A stretch of DNA of 64,000 nt from Bradyrhizobium sp. ORS 278 (GCF_000026145.1 NC_009445.1:2976001-3040000); one strand, 5' to 3'. Numbered from the stretch's first letter, positions 8,773 to 18,410 are shown. Notes: generated by a model from the letters alone, not told the origin. Numbers and translations: made by a program.

Positions 8773-9261
8773 ATGAAGCGATCCGACCTCACCGAAAAGC
8801 TGCTCGACATCAAGCGCGAGAAGGGCTGGAGCTGGAAATACATCTGCGAGAAGATCGGTGGCTATTCCGAGGTTCTGATCGTCGGCGCCATTCTCGGCCA
8901 GATGAAGCTGACCAAGCCGCAGGCGGCGAATGCCGGCGAGTTGTTCGGTCTCTCCAAGAGCGAGGTCTCGATGCTGAACGAGACGCCGATGCGCGGCGAG
9001 GGCGTGCAGATGCCGCCGACCGACCCGCTGATCTATCGCTTCTATGAGCTGGTGATGATCAACGGCCCGGCCTGGAAGGAGCTGATCCAGGAGGAGTTTG
9101 GCGACGGCATCATGTCGGCGATCGATTTCGACATGGTGATGGAGCGCCTGCCGAACGCCAAGGGCGACCGCGTCAAGATCACGATGTCGGGCAAGTTCCT
9201 GCCGTACAAATACTACGGCGCGAGCGGCAACGTGCCGGAATATGGTTTCAAGGAAGAGTAG
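8773..9261 (+). CDS. cynS: cyanase (cyanate hydratase)
   Basis: Converts cyanate and bicarbonate to ammonia and CO2, detoxifying cyanate and supplying nitrogen; the enzyme is a cytoplasmic decamer. At 162 residues it is near the usual 156. The N-terminal part is the POU-like helical domain, and the C-terminal domain carries the catalytic triad in YRFYEL and GDGIMSAIDF: Arg89, Glu92 and Ser115 correspond to Arg96, Glu99 and Ser122 of the E. coli enzyme. ATG 8773 follows an aagggaga ribosome site. It is the last gene of the presumed operon and ends just before a strong hairpin, which probably terminates transcription. Confidence 0.97.
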   Translation: MKRSDLTEKLLDIKREKGWSWKYICEKIGGYSEVLIVGAILGQMKLTKPQAANAGELFGLSKSEVSMLNETPMRGEGVQMPPTDPLIYRFYELVMINGPAWKELIQEEFGDGIMSAIDFDMVMERLPNAKGDRVKITMSGKFLPYKYYGASGNVPEYGFKEE

Positions 9262-9280
9262 CGAGTAGCGAGCCGCGAGG

Positions 9281-9313
9281 AGCGAATAGGGGAAAACGAC
9301 ATCCCTATTCGCT
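9281..9313. terminator. bidirectional hairpin between convergent genes
   Basis: AGCGAATAGGG at 9281-9291 pairs perfectly with CCCTATTCGCT at 9303-9313 around an 11-base loop. It lies between the convergent cyanase and DUF1476 genes and is itself embedded in imperfect GCGAGTAGCGA-type repeats, another intergenic repeat family. Likely a two-way terminator; no T-run follows on the + strand. Confidence 0.6.
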
Positions 9314-9339
9314 ACTCCCAATTCGCTCTTCGCAAATTA

Positions 9340-9657
9340 TTACTGTCCCGCTTTGATCTGCGCGACCGCCGTCGCCAGCAGTTCGCTCATCTTGGCGCGG
9401 ATCTCGGCCTCGGTGACGCCCTTCGCGGAGAGGTCACCCAGCACCTTGCGCACGACGTCGGCGTCGCCAGCTTCCTCGAAATCGGCCGCGACGACCTCCT
9501 TTGCGTAGGCGTCGGCATCAGCGCCGGCCTTGCCGAGCTTTTCGGCCGCCCACAGGCCGAGGAGCTTGTTGCGGCGGGCCTCCGCCTTGAATTTCAATTC
9601 CTCGTCATGGGCGAACTGCTTCTCGAACGCGTCCTCGCGCTTGTCGAACGTGGTCAT
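9340..9657 (-). CDS. DUF1476 protein, ATPase inhibitor subunit zeta family
   Basis: A 105-residue, all-helical charged protein (MTTFDKREDAFEKQFAHDEELKF at the start). It belongs to the DUF1476 family, whose Paracoccus member is the zeta subunit that inhibits F1-ATPase hydrolysis by inserting its N-terminus into the enzyme. The N-terminal inhibitory segment is present. In many Rhizobiales this gene lies next to purC, as here, on the opposite strand. Family assignment is strong; the inhibitory activity varies between species and is inferred. Confidence 0.9.
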   Translation of the reverse strand: MTTFDKREDAFEKQFAHDEELKFKAEARRNKLLGLWAAEKLGKAGADADAYAKEVVAADFEEAGDADVVRKVLGDLSAKGVTEAEIRAKMSELLATAVAQIKAGQ

Positions 9658-9968
9658 GGCCGGAACTTCCAGTGTTGCCGAAAAGGGTTAACCGCGCTGG
9701 CGGTTGCGGGGCGGTTTCCGCATGCCTAAATAATTGGAACACAACGCCAATACAACGGGCACGAGGCCGCAGGGAAGGCCGGTAAAACTAAGGTCCGGGG
9801 GACCGGATCGATTGTGCTCGGGACCCCAATGGGATAGGTTCGAATTGGCCCGGTTCTTGTTCTGTTTCCGTCACGATCCGGGCCCTCGCGGCAGCTCCGT
9901 CGTGGTCCTGTCCAAAGTCATCCGGAGCCCACCATTTCATGGATTTCAACAAAACACGGTACATCCCA
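9658..9968. other. intergenic region between DUF1476 and purC
   Basis: About 310 bases between two divergent genes, without a convincing ORF. It should hold promoters for both. I see no clean sigma-54, EcfG or operator match. A GGTTCGAATT stretch near 9837 resembles a tRNA T-arm, but the stem does not pair. Confidence 0.5.
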
Positions 9969-10736
9969 ATGAGCCGTCGGCGTCGCATTTATGAAGGCAA
10001 GGCCAAGGTCCTGTACGAAGGTCCCGAGCCGGGCACCCTGATCCAGCACTTCAAGGACGACGCCACCGCCTTCAATGCCAAGAAGCACCAGGTGATCGAA
10101 GGCAAGGGCGTCCTCAACAACCGCATCTCGGAGTACCTGTTTCAGCACCTCAACGACATCGGGGTGCCGACCCACTTCATCCGCCGCCTCAACATGCGCG
10201 AGCAGCTGATTCGCGAGGTCGAGATCGTCCCGCTCGAGGTCGTGGTGCGCAACGTTGCGGCGGGTTCGCTGTCGCAGCGCCTGGGCATCGAGGAGGGCAC
10301 CCAGCTGCCGCGTTCGATCATCGAATTCTATTACAAGAACGACCAGCTCAACGACCCCATGGTGTCGGAGGAGCACATCACCGCGTTCGGCTGGGCCACG
10401 CCCCAGGAGATCGACGACATCATGGCGCTCGCCATTCGCGTCAACGACTTCCTGACCGGGCTCTTCCTCGGCATCGGCATCCGCCTGGTCGACTTCAAGA
10501 TGGAATGCGGCCGGCTGTTCGAGAACGAGATGATGCGGATCATCGTCGCCGACGAGATTTCCCCCGATTCGTGCCGGCTGTGGGACATCAAGTCGAACGA
10601 GAAGCTCGACAAGGACCGCTTCCGTCGTGATCTTGGCGGCCTCCTGGAGGCCTATACCGAGGTCGCCAAGCGGCTCGGCATCCTGATGGAGAACGAGCGT
10701 CCGGCGGGCTCCGGCCCGGTCCTGGTCAAGAGCTAA
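9969..10736 (+). CDS. purC: phosphoribosylaminoimidazole-succinocarboxamide synthase
   Basis: SAICAR synthase, step 7 of purine biosynthesis (CAIR + aspartate + ATP). The 255-residue length is usual for the bacterial enzyme. Visible family blocks include [11 protein letters not shown] at the N-terminus, [38 protein letters not shown], and DFKMECGR near the C-terminus. The start ATG 9969 ([13 protein letters not shown]) fits homologues better than the in-frame ATG at 9939. It is the first gene of a pur run: purS follows after 13 bases. Confidence 0.96.
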   Translation: MSRRRRIYEGKAKVLYEGPEPGTLIQHFKDDATAFNAKKHQVIEGKGVLNNRISEYLFQHLNDIGVPTHFIRRLNMREQLIREVEIVPLEVVVRNVAAGSLSQRLGIEEGTQLPRSIIEFYYKNDQLNDPMVSEEHITAFGWATPQEIDDIMALAIRVNDFLTGLFLGIGIRLVDFKMECGRLFENEMMRIIVADEISPDSCRLWDIKSNEKLDKDRFRRDLGGLLEAYTEVAKRLGILMENERPAGSGPVLVKS

Positions 10737-10749
10737 AGGGAATCAAGAC

Positions 10750-10992
10750 GTGAAAGCGCGTGTCACGGTGACACTGAAAACCGGCATCCTCGATCCCCAG
10801 GGCAAGGCGATCGAGGGCGCCCTCAAATCGCTCGGCGTCGATGGCGTCGCCAGCGTGCGCCAGGGCAAGGTGTTCGACATCGAGCTCGCCGGCGCCGACA
10901 AGGCGAGCGCGGAGGCGGCCCTGAAGGCCGCCGCCGACAAGCTGCTCGCCAACACGGTGATCGAGAATTACCGGGTGGAGCTGCTGGGGTAG
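10750..10992 (+). CDS. purS: phosphoribosylformylglycinamidine synthase subunit PurS
   Basis: An 80-residue subunit that bridges PurL and PurQ in the three-part FGAM synthase of alphaproteobacteria and Gram-positive bacteria. The family pattern is clear: [41 protein letters not shown], then [10 protein letters not shown] at the end. It uses a GTG start at 10750, after a gggaatcaag stretch. It lies 13 bases after purC and 20 bases before an unexpected coiled-coil ORF that separates it from purQ. Confidence 0.95.
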   Translation: MKARVTVTLKTGILDPQGKAIEGALKSLGVDGVASVRQGKVFDIELAGADKASAEAALKAAADKLLANTVIENYRVELLG

Positions 10993-11012
10993 AGGAGTTC
11001 TCGGGGTAGGCA

Positions 11013-11267
11013 ATGACTGCGGTCACCAACGAGCTGATGTACGATGTTTCGAAGTCGATCCAGGCGCGGCTCGCGCAGGTCGACGGAAAGATCGACGAGC
11101 TGAAGTTGGCCGAACAGGCGTCGCGCACAGCCCAGATTGCTCTTCGTCAGGAGATCACTGGCATTCACCAGGAGCTCTCCAGGATTCACGCCACTTTGGT
11201 TCGCTCCGAGGGCCGTCTCGATCGCATCGAGCGGCGCCTCGAACTCAACGATGTGCCCACGCTATGA
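11013..11267 (+). CDS. small coiled-coil protein inside the pur operon
   Basis: An 84-residue, strongly helical protein with heptad-like hydrophobic spacing ([50 protein letters not shown]). No membrane segment or catalytic motif is visible. It starts with ATG after a ggggtagg site, 20 bases past purS, and its stop overlaps the purQ start (ATGA at 11264-11267), so it is translated with the purine genes. It resembles short coiled-coil proteins found in other Bradyrhizobium contexts, but I cannot assign a function. A role in PurS-PurQ-PurL assembly or simple hitchhiking are both possible. Confidence 0.75.
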   Translation: MTAVTNELMYDVSKSIQARLAQVDGKIDELKLAEQASRTAQIALRQEITGIHQELSRIHATLVRSEGRLDRIERRLELNDVPTL

Positions 11268-11965
11268 AATCCGCTGTCCTCGTCTTCCCCGGCATCAACC
11301 GCGAACGCGACATGGCCCGCGCGCTGCGCATGATCTCCGGCCATGAGCCCGCGATGGTCTGGCACGCCGAGACGTCGCTGCCAAAGGGCACCGACCTCGT
11401 CGTCGTCCCCGGCGGCTTCTCCTACGGCGACTACCTGCGCTGTGGCGCGATCGCGGCGCGGGCGCCGGTGATGGACGCGGTGCGCGATCACGCCGCGAAG
11501 GGCGGACTGGTGCTCGGCGTCTGCAACGGCTTCCAGATCCTGTGCGAATCCGGCCTGCTGCCGGGCGTGCTGATGCGCAACGACCGGCTGAAGTTCATCT
11601 GCAAGGACGTGCATCTGCGCGTCGAGCGTTCGGATTCGCCGTTCACTCGCGGCTACAATGCGGGCCAAGTCATCCGCGTGCCCGTCGCCCATGGCGAGGG
11701 CAACTACGCGGCCGACGAGGAGACGTTGAAGCGGCTCAATGGCGACGGGCGCGTGCTCTATCGCTACTGCTCGGCCGAGGGCGAGGTCGGCGACCTCAGC
11801 AACATCAATGGCGCGGCGCATTCGATCGCCGGGATCGTCAACGAGAACGGGAATGTGCTCGGCATGATGCCGCATCCCGAGAATCACGTCGAGGACATCA
11901 TGGGCTGCACCGACGGCCGCGGCCTGTTCGCCGGCCTCGTCGCCCATCTCGACCGCGCGGCCTGA
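11264..11965 (+). CDS. purQ: phosphoribosylformylglycinamidine synthase subunit PurQ
   Basis: Glutamine amidotransferase subunit that supplies ammonia to PurL for FGAM synthesis. A class I amidotransferase of 233 residues: nucleophile Cys87 in [10 protein letters not shown], with His204 and Glu206 in [10 protein letters not shown] completing the triad. The N-terminal [14 protein letters not shown] and [13 protein letters not shown] blocks are PurQ hallmarks. The ATG overlaps the stop of the coiled-coil ORF by four bases, indicating translational coupling. purL lies about 4 kb downstream, separated by unrelated genes. Confidence 0.96.
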   Translation: MKSAVLVFPGINRERDMARALRMISGHEPAMVWHAETSLPKGTDLVVVPGGFSYGDYLRCGAIAARAPVMDAVRDHAAKGGLVLGVCNGFQILCESGLLPGVLMRNDRLKFICKDVHLRVERSDSPFTRGYNAGQVIRVPVAHGEGNYAADEETLKRLNGDGRVLYRYCSAEGEVGDLSNINGAAHSIAGIVNENGNVLGMMPHPENHVEDIMGCTDGRGLFAGLVAHLDRAA

Positions 11966-12125
11966 TCGGCTCGCCGTGCTTCGTCACGTGTCATTCGGCC
12001 GCTCATAGGCCGGGCCTATCAAAGGGCGATTGGTGATCGAGGTTGCGGGACGTTCCTCCATCTCCTGGATCGTCCCTGACGTCCGCTCTTGCCTCGATCC
12101 CTGCCTCGATCCCGACGGTGCCTTG

Positions 12126-12698
12126 ATGTCGATGATGCCTTTCACTCGGCGCGCCCCGCGCTGGCTGCTGTTGTCCGCGTTGCTTTCGGTCGTCGCCGGC
12201 GTCGGTGCGGCGCGGGCCGAGACGCCAGCGGTAGCGCCCTCGGCCGCCGCTGCACCGTTCGCGGTGAGCGGTTGGAAGCCGCAGCGGCCGAACGGCACCG
12301 ACGTGACCTTCTTCCTGTGCGAGGACGCCAAATGCGGCCCTGGCGCGAAAGTCAGCTATCGGCTCTATCCGCCGAACACGACCATGACGATCGAGCAATT
12401 CCGCGCCTCGCAGGAGCAGACCATCAAGCTGCTGGATCAGCGCGTGCCCGGCCAGACCACCACGATTCTCGGCGTCGATGGCGACAAGGGCACCGGCGTG
12501 CCGCGCGTGTTTCGCGTGCGGCGCCTGAAGGTGGCACCTGATGGGACCAAGGAGTATCAGGTCAGCGGCGTGCTGTTCGGGGTGAAGGGCAGTGCAAGCC
12601 TCATCAGCTCGGCGGACAGCGAAAAGGGCAGCACCAGCAACTTCGCTCAATTCGCGGCTCCCGTCATGATCCTGCTTGGCTCGCCGCTGCGTCGATGA
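12126..12698 (+). CDS. exported hypothetical protein
   Basis: A 190-residue protein with an N-terminal signal peptide (positively charged TRRAPRW, a hydrophobic core, and AARAE near residue 31), so probably periplasmic. The mature part holds two cysteines in FFLCEDAKCGPG, likely a disulfide, and a mixed alpha/beta pattern. ATG 12126 was chosen because it gives a standard signal peptide; the in-frame GTG at 12030 adds an unconvincing 32 residues. I do not recognise the family. No operon partner is evident: purQ ends 160 bases upstream and the next gene starts 173 bases downstream. Confidence 0.7.
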   Translation: MSMMPFTRRAPRWLLLSALLSVVAGVGAARAETPAVAPSAAAAPFAVSGWKPQRPNGTDVTFFLCEDAKCGPGAKVSYRLYPPNTTMTIEQFRASQEQTIKLLDQRVPGQTTTILGVDGDKGTGVPRVFRVRRLKVAPDGTKEYQVSGVLFGVKGSASLISSADSEKGSTSNFAQFAAPVMILLGSPLRR

Positions 12699-12871
12699 TC
12701 TAAGCCGCGCCCCTTCCCGGACGACGCTGCCCGCTTCGACGCGTCCGGCGGCGGTGAAGAGGTCGTTCATCGAATTCGTTCCGCAGTTTTTTCTCGCGCC
12801 GTCCGGCAACGCCGGGCGGTTGTTTGCGTTGTCCGCCCGCGAATGGGGCAGGGAACCAAGGAGGTTCTCAT

Positions 12872-14215
12872 ATGACAACGAAACATTGGCTGGGAACGGC
12901 CGCGATCATCCTGGCGATCGGCACGGCATCAGGTGCTGCATCGGCGCAAGGCGACATGAAGCGTGAAGGCGGGGCGGCTGCCCCGACCGCCCGTGAGGCG
13001 ACCAAGCCCGCGGGCGAGGCCAAGAGCGAGGTGAAGGGCGGCGCGGCGGCCGCAGAGCGCGGCGCGTCCGAGACGCGACAGAGCGCGCAGGAGCGCCGCA
13101 GCGAACCGGCAGCAAGTGGGCGCGAGCAGGCACAGGAACGCTCCTCTGAGCGGCCGGCGCATGACGCCAAGCAGAGCGCCGAAAGCAAGGGCGGTGCTGC
13201 CGCCGAGCGCGGCCGTGATGCCAAGGAAAGCGCAAAGGAGAGCGCTGAGACGAAGTCGGTCACCGACGGTAAGCAGTCGGACAGCAAGTCCAAGGCGGAG
13301 TCGACTAAGGCCGAGTCCAAGCAGGAGCAGGACCGCGCCGCCGAGTCCAAGTCTGGCGCGACGGACCGGAAGTCCGACCGCGAGGCCGATCGCAACACCC
13401 CAGACAAGGACAAGACCCGGCAGAGCCAGGACGAGCGCAAGACTGGCACGTCCGACAAGGCCGCGGACAAGGCTGGCGACAAGCAGGACAACGACCGCAA
13501 CAAGCAGGCCAATCAGCCGGGTGGCACCGAGACCAAGAGCTCGACCGCGCAGCAGAACCCGCAGACCGGTCCGGCTGGCGCTGGTCCGCAGACGGGACAG
13601 GCCAACAACCAGACTCAGCCGAACGGCAACCGCACCAACGCCCAGGTCCAGGTCAACGAGCAGCAGAAGACCCGCGTGGTCGATCAGCTCCGCCGCGATC
13701 ACGACTTCGACCGCGCGCGCACCGATATCAACATCAACGTCAATATCGGCGAGCGCCTGCCGGAGCGCGTGCGGCCGCGTCCGCTGCCGTCGGATATCGT
13801 CACCATCGTGCCGGAATATCGCGGCTACGAGTACACCGTCGTGCATGACGAAATCGCGATCGTCGATCCGCGCAGCCGCGAGATCATCGACGTCATCTCG
13901 CCAGACGGCCGGCGTGCCGATCGTGGCTATGACCGCGGCGGCTATGGCGTGAACTCGACGCGGATCGTGCTGTCTGACGATCAGCGCCAGATCCTCCGCC
14001 GCGCTGTGACCGACACGGGCACGGTCGGTTCGACGACGTCTTCGTCCTCGACCTCGTCAGGCTCGAGCTGCCTGAGTCTGCGCCGCGTGCCCGATGAGCT
14101 CGCTCGCGCCAATCCGGAGCTCGCCAACTACCAGTATCTGGCGATCGGCGAGCAGGTGATCCTGGTCGATCCGCGCGACCAGAAGGTGGTGCAGGTCATC
14201 GACCAGCAGCAGTAG
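12872..14215 (+). CDS. exported DUF1236 protein with long low-complexity linker
   Basis: A 447-residue protein. A signal peptide ends near residue 25 (ASGAASAQ). Residues about 30-260 are a low-complexity linker rich in Ala, Lys, Glu, Ser and Arg, full of short charged repeats, likely disordered or extended. The C-terminal 150 residues hold two repeats of the DUF1236 type (VRPRPLPSDIVTIVPEYRGYEY, then IAIVDPRSREIIDVI; the second copy ends ILVDPRDQKVVQVI). ATG 12872 follows an AAGGAGG site. DUF1236 proteins are common secreted proteins of Rhizobiales with unknown role. The linker may span the envelope or bind a charged polymer, which is inference only. Confidence 0.85.
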   Translation: MTTKHWLGTAAIILAIGTASGAASAQGDMKREGGAAAPTAREATKPAGEAKSEVKGGAAAAERGASETRQSAQERRSEPAASGREQAQERSSERPAHDAKQSAESKGGAAAERGRDAKESAKESAETKSVTDGKQSDSKSKAESTKAESKQEQDRAAESKSGATDRKSDREADRNTPDKDKTRQSQDERKTGTSDKAADKAGDKQDNDRNKQANQPGGTETKSSTAQQNPQTGPAGAGPQTGQANNQTQPNGNRTNAQVQVNEQQKTRVVDQLRRDHDFDRARTDININVNIGERLPERVRPRPLPSDIVTIVPEYRGYEYTVVHDEIAIVDPRSREIIDVISPDGRRADRGYDRGGYGVNSTRIVLSDDQRQILRRAVTDTGTVGSTTSSSSTSSGSSCLSLRRVPDELARANPELANYQYLAIGEQVILVDPRDQKVVQVIDQQQ

Positions 14216-14246
14216 TAAAGCCGCAGCCATATACGTGGCGAACGGG

Positions 14247-14281
14247 GAGCGGAAGCGCAACGCGCTTCCGCTCTTTGTCTT
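14247..14281 (+). terminator. rho-independent terminator after the DUF1236 gene
   Basis: GAGCGGAAGCGC (14247-14258) pairs perfectly over 12 bases with GCGCTTCCGCTC (14262-14273) around a three-base loop and is followed by TTTGTCTTGT. It lies 32 bases after the DUF1236 stop codon. Confidence 0.85.
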
Positions 14282-14476
14282 GTCCCGCCTCGATGAAGGG
14301 CAATCGCCGTACGCCCAGCGGACGTGATCTCAAGACGGCTTGAACCCGCCGTTGCAGTGATGCGTCAAACCGGCAGGACCTGATGAGCCAGCGCTGGCTA
14401 CAGGATTGTCCATCGCACATCGCCACGCTATCAACGTCGGCGTGTAGCGTTGTTGGTTGTGGGGTGGGGGTCTGCC

Positions 14477-15214
14477 GTGCCGATTGCACTTGTCGTTCTG
14501 TTGCTCGACATCTCGCTGATCTATCATGCCTCCCGCACCGGCCGCCTGCAGCCCTGGGCCTTCATCATCCTGATGGTCCCGATGATCGGCGCTCTGGCCT
14601 ACATCGTGGTCGAGCTGGTGCCGGAATGGCTCGGCAGCCACGACGTCCAGAAGGCGCGCAAGCGCGTCGCCAACAAGCTCGATCCCGAGAAGTACTACCG
14701 CGAGTTGTCCGATCGTGTCGCCATCACGGATACGATCGCCAACCGGGCCGCGCTCGCGGAGGAATGCGTCGCGATTGGCCGCTATGACGAGGCTGAGCGG
14801 CATTACGACCACATCCTGAGTCTGCCGATGGGGCATGAGGCGATCTTCGCCCTTGGCAAGGCCAAGGCGCAATTCGCACGCCGCCGTCCGGCGGGGGCGC
14901 TGGCAACGCTGGACGACCTGCAGAAGACCTGGCCCGATTACAATTCGGCCGAGGCGCATCTGTTGTATGCGCGGTCCTTGCAGGACGCCGGTCGTACCGA
15001 CGAGGCGCTGGAGGAGTATCAGGCGCTTCTGGACTACGCACCCAGCAGCGAGGCAAAGGCGCGCTATGGCACGCTCCTCAAGCTGGTTGGGCGCGTCGAC
15101 GAGGCCAAGGTGGTCTTCACCGAGCTCTTGATCCAGATGAAGCGCTCACCCCGCCACGTCCGCAAGGCCCAGGCCGAGTGGATCGCGCTCGCCGAGAAGC
15201 AGATCGCGGGGTAG
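14477..15214 (+). CDS. membrane-anchored TPR protein
   Basis: A 245-residue protein with two N-terminal membrane segments (about residues 2-16 and 28-47, PWAFIILMVPMIGALAYIVV), resembling the N-terminal module of some phospholipase-like membrane proteins. It is followed by cytoplasmic tetratricopeptide repeats: AEECVAIGRYDEAERHYDHIL, LDDLQKTWPDYNSAEAHLLYA, LQDAGRTDEALEEYQALLDYA, LLKLVGRVDEAKVVFTELL. The GTG at 14477 follows a GGGTGGGGG site; TTG 14450 is an alternative start. TPR units usually mediate protein contacts; the partner is unknown. Confidence 0.8.
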   Translation: MPIALVVLLLDISLIYHASRTGRLQPWAFIILMVPMIGALAYIVVELVPEWLGSHDVQKARKRVANKLDPEKYYRELSDRVAITDTIANRAALAEECVAIGRYDEAERHYDHILSLPMGHEAIFALGKAKAQFARRRPAGALATLDDLQKTWPDYNSAEAHLLYARSLQDAGRTDEALEEYQALLDYAPSSEAKARYGTLLKLVGRVDEAKVVFTELLIQMKRSPRHVRKAQAEWIALAEKQIAG

Positions 15215-15218
15215 GGCC

Positions 15219-15302
15219 GTAGCCCGGATGAGCGCAGCGACATCCGGGTTCACATGAGCTGTGTGCGAGAACCCGGGTATTGCTGCGCTCACCCGGGCTA
15301 CG
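15219..15302. repeat. palindromic intergenic repeat, family B
   Basis: Starts GTAGCCCGGATGAGCGCAGC and ends with the inverted arm TGCTGCGCTCACCCGGGCTA-CG. Other copies: 27189-27270, 54231-54314, 58828-58910 and 62276-62358. It lies between a + gene and the convergent thioesterase gene. Confidence 0.88.
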
Positions 15303-15311
15303 ATTTTCGCC

Positions 15312-15794
15312 CTACGGCGAACTCGCCGTCTCCGGCGTCCGCCGCTTCACCCGCTTGATCGTCCCGGAAAACGAGAACAGCGGCTTGGTCCCGGAATGCA
15401 GCATGCCGCGCAGGAAGATCAGCGAGGCGCCGGCGCGGGTGACCTCGCCGGTGGCCTCGATCAGCTCGCCCTCGCGCGCGGCATCGAGGAACTCGGACGA
15501 GAACGATACCGTCACGCCCGGGCCTTGCAGAATCGGGGCGGCGAAGGCGAACAGGCAGTAGTCCGCGAAGGTCATCAGGCAGCCGCCATGGACGTTGCCG
15601 GCGCCGTTGAGGTGCTTCTTCTCGACCCGGAAAGCGCAGCGGATCGCGCCGTCCTCCTCCATCCGGTGCCAGAACGGGCCGGTGTGGGATTCGTAGCTGT
15701 CGCGCATCCAGGTGCGCCAGCCGGCGAACTCGCCGTCGGTCGCGATGTGGATGCCAGGGCGGTTCTCGAAGGCGGACCGGGACAGATCGTGCAC
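15312..15794 (-). CDS. PaaI-family thioesterase (hotdog fold)
   Basis: A 160-residue hotdog-fold protein. The catalytic-helix region is NVHGGCLMTFADYCLF (the HGG motif of PaaI-type acyl-CoA thioesterases), followed by strands VTVSFSSEFLDAAREGELIEATGEV. The start is a GTG at 15794 with no strong ribosome site. Such enzymes hydrolyse acyl-CoA or aromatic acyl-CoA thioesters in the cytoplasm; the substrate cannot be read from sequence. It is divergent from purL, 197 bases away. Confidence 0.85.
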   Translation of the reverse strand: MHDLSRSAFENRPGIHIATDGEFAGWRTWMRDSYESHTGPFWHRMEEDGAIRCAFRVEKKHLNGAGNVHGGCLMTFADYCLFAFAAPILQGPGVTVSFSSEFLDAAREGELIEATGEVTRAGASLIFLRGMLHSGTKPLFSFSGTIKRVKRRTPETASSP

Positions 15795-15991
15795 GTGAAG
15801 GAGCCTTTAACTGTTGATTGACCGTCTTAAATCCGATCAACCGATAATCTGCAAATATCCCGCCAGACGGTCCGGACCAAAGCTCTGGACAGGGCGGATG
15901 AGGGCCGTAAAAGGCCTTTTCGCATCAGGCCCGGCTTTCTATGAAGCAGGGTTTAAGGGACCAGCGGCCCTCGGGGCAAAGGCATTTCTCC

Positions 15992-18202
15992 ATGCGCAAT
16001 GAACCGCAGATCACCCCCGAGCTCGTCGCCGCCCACGGCCTGAAGCCCGACGAATATGAGCGCATCCTGAAGCTGATCGGGCGGGAGCCGACTTTCACCG
16101 AGCTCGGCATCTTCTCGGCGATGTGGAACGAGCATTGCTCGTACAAGTCGTCGCGCATCCATCTCAAGGGCCTGCCGACCAAGGCGCCCTGGGTGATCCA
16201 GGGGCCGGGCGAGAATGCCGGCGTGATCGATATCGGCGACGGCCAGGCCGTCGTGTTCAAGATGGAGAGCCATAACCATCCGAGCTACATCGAGCCTTAC
16301 CAGGGTGCCACTACGGGCGTCGGTGGCATCCTGCGCGACGTCTTCACGATGGGCGCGCGCCCGATCGCCTGCCTGAACGCGCTGTCGTTCGGCGCCCCGG
16401 AGCACCCCAAGACCAGGCACCTCGTATCCGGCGTCGTCGCCGGCATCGGCGGCTATGGCAACTCCTTCGGCGTGCCCACCGTGGGCGGCCAGACCCGCTT
16501 CCACACCCGCTATGACGGCAACATCCTGGTCAACGCCATGGCCGTCGGCCTTGCCGACGCCGACAAGATTTTCTATGCGGCCGCTTCCGGCGTGAACATG
16601 CCGATCGTCTATCTCGGCTCCAAGACCGGCCGCGACGGCATCCACGGCGCCTCGATGGCCTCGGCCGAGTTCGACGATTCCTCCGAGGAGAAGCGCCCGA
16701 CGGTGCAGGTTGGCGACCCCTTCGCCGAGAAGCTGTTGCTCGAGGCGTGCCTGGAGATCATGGCCGCCGATTGCGTGATCGCGATCCAGGACATGGGCGC
16801 GGCCGGCCTGACCTGCTCGGCGGTCGAGATGGGCGCCAAGGGTGACCTCGGCGTCGACCTCGATCTGGACTCCGTGCCGACCCGCGAGACCGGCATGAGC
16901 GCCTATGAGATGATGCTCTCCGAGAGCCAGGAACGCATGCTCATGGTGCTGAAGCCGGAGAAGGAGAAGGAGGCCGAAGCGATCTTCCGCAAATGGGGGC
17001 TCGATTTCGCCGTGGTCGGCTACACCACGCCGAGCAAGCGCTTCGTCGTGAAGCATGGCGGTGACGTCATGGCCGACCTGCCGATCAAGGAGCTCGGCGA
17101 CGAGGCGCCGCTCTACGATCGTCCGCATGTGGCGTCGCCCGCGCTGCCGGTGATCCATGCCCGCGAGGTCAAGGCGCCGATGGCCATCATCCCGGCGCTG
17201 GAGAAGCTGATCGCGACGCCGGACCTGTGCTCCAAGCGCTGGATCTGGGAGCAGTACGACCACGTCATTCTCGGCAACACCGTACAGCGCCCCGGCGGCG
17301 ATGCCGCGGTCGTGCGCGTGCAGGATGGCCCGAAGGGGCTGGCGCTCACCGTCGATGTCACGCCGCGCTATTGCGAAGCCGACCCGTTCGAGGGCGGCAA
17401 GCAGGCGGTGGCGGAAGCCTGGCGCAACATCACCGCGGTCGGCGGCCGGCCGCTCGCCATCACCGACAATCTCAATTTCGGCAATCCGGAGCGGCCCGAG
17501 ATCATGGGCCAGTTCGTCGGCTGCCTGAAGGGCATCTCGGAGGCCTGCCGGGCGCTCGACTTCCCGGTCGTGTCCGGCAACGTCTCGCTCTACAACGAGA
17601 CCAATGGGCGGGCGATCCTGCCGACGCCCTCGATCGGCGGCGTCGGCTTGCTTGACGACTTTACCAAGTCCGCCAGCATCGCCTTCAAGACTGAGGGCGA
17701 GGCGATCCTGCTGATCGGCGAGACCCACGGCTGGCTCGGCCAGTCGGTCTATCTGCGCGACGTCTGCGGCCGCGAGGAGGGGGCTCCGCCGCCGGTCGAT
17801 CTCGCCGCCGAGAAGCGCATCGGCGATGTCGTCCGCGGCATGATCCACGCGGGAACGGCGACTGCCGCGCATGATCTATCCGATGGCGGCCTGCTGGTCG
17901 CGCTCGCCGAGATGGCCATGGCTTCCGGCATCGGCGCGCGCCTCTTGGCCGCGCCTGCCTCGATCGTTCCGCATGCCTATTGGTTCGGCGAGGACCAGGC
18001 GCGCTATCTGGTGACGGTGCCGGAGACCGAGGCGGGCCGCGTCCTCGCCAAGATGCGCGGCGCCAACGTGCCGTGCACGCGCATCGGCACCACGGGCGGC
18101 ACGGCCCTGGCGATCGCTGGCGAGGCCTCGGTCGAGGTCGCGACGCTCAGGACCCGGTTCGAGAGCTGGTTGCCGGGATACATGGGCGGCGCCGCCGCTT
18201 AA
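15992..18202 (+). CDS. purL: phosphoribosylformylglycinamidine synthase subunit PurL
   Basis: ATP-dependent FGAM synthase large subunit, step 4 of purine biosynthesis. At 736 residues it is the short form that needs PurS and PurQ, both encoded upstream. Visible blocks: EHCSYKSS near the N-terminus, [24 protein letters not shown], the nucleotide-binding [30 protein letters not shown], and [18 protein letters not shown]. The start at ATG 15992 ([17 protein letters not shown]) matches family members; the in-frame ATG at 15941 adds an unlikely tail. Confidence 0.97.
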   Translation: MRNEPQITPELVAAHGLKPDEYERILKLIGREPTFTELGIFSAMWNEHCSYKSSRIHLKGLPTKAPWVIQGPGENAGVIDIGDGQAVVFKMESHNHPSYIEPYQGATTGVGGILRDVFTMGARPIACLNALSFGAPEHPKTRHLVSGVVAGIGGYGNSFGVPTVGGQTRFHTRYDGNILVNAMAVGLADADKIFYAAASGVNMPIVYLGSKTGRDGIHGASMASAEFDDSSEEKRPTVQVGDPFAEKLLLEACLEIMAADCVIAIQDMGAAGLTCSAVEMGAKGDLGVDLDLDSVPTRETGMSAYEMMLSESQERMLMVLKPEKEKEAEAIFRKWGLDFAVVGYTTPSKRFVVKHGGDVMADLPIKELGDEAPLYDRPHVASPALPVIHAREVKAPMAIIPALEKLIATPDLCSKRWIWEQYDHVILGNTVQRPGGDAAVVRVQDGPKGLALTVDVTPRYCEADPFEGGKQAVAEAWRNITAVGGRPLAITDNLNFGNPERPEIMGQFVGCLKGISEACRALDFPVVSGNVSLYNETNGRAILPTPSIGGVGLLDDFTKSASIAFKTEGEAILLIGETHGWLGQSVYLRDVCGREEGAPPPVDLAAEKRIGDVVRGMIHAGTATAAHDLSDGGLLVALAEMAMASGIGARLLAAPASIVPHAYWFGEDQARYLVTVPETEAGRVLAKMRGANVPCTRIGTTGGTALAIAGEASVEVATLRTRFESWLPGYMGGAAA

Positions 18203-18210
18203 ACCTCCAC

Positions 18211-18376
18211 TGTCGTCCCGGACAAGCCACGACGGCGCACCGCGCCGACGTGGCGCCGGGGACCCATACACCGCAGCCGCTAGTCTATGGTCGCGCACGC
18301 TGGTCGCCGACCCGCACCACAACAAGGTGCTGTGGGTATGGGTCCCTGCGTTCGCCTGCGTTCGCAGGGGCGACGG
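18211..18376. repeat. palindromic intergenic repeat, family C (long copy)
   Basis: Left arm CTGTCGTCCCGG ... GGGGACCCATACA; right arm TATGGGTCCCTGCG ... TTCGCAGGGGCGACGG. Same family as 6831-6960 but with a longer, diverged centre. Confidence 0.75.
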
Positions 18377-18410
18377 CGTTTGTGGTGGGCGCAGTCGCCG
18401 TTCCACGTGC

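Noticed and set aside
9700..9730. Second sigma-54-like TGGCGG-N-GC before purC
   Set aside because: Spacing fits but the conserved -24 CAC and -12 TT bases are missing.
9770..9860. tRNA-like GGTTCGAATT before purC
   Set aside because: The five-base stem around the loop does not pair and no acceptor or anticodon arm can be drawn.
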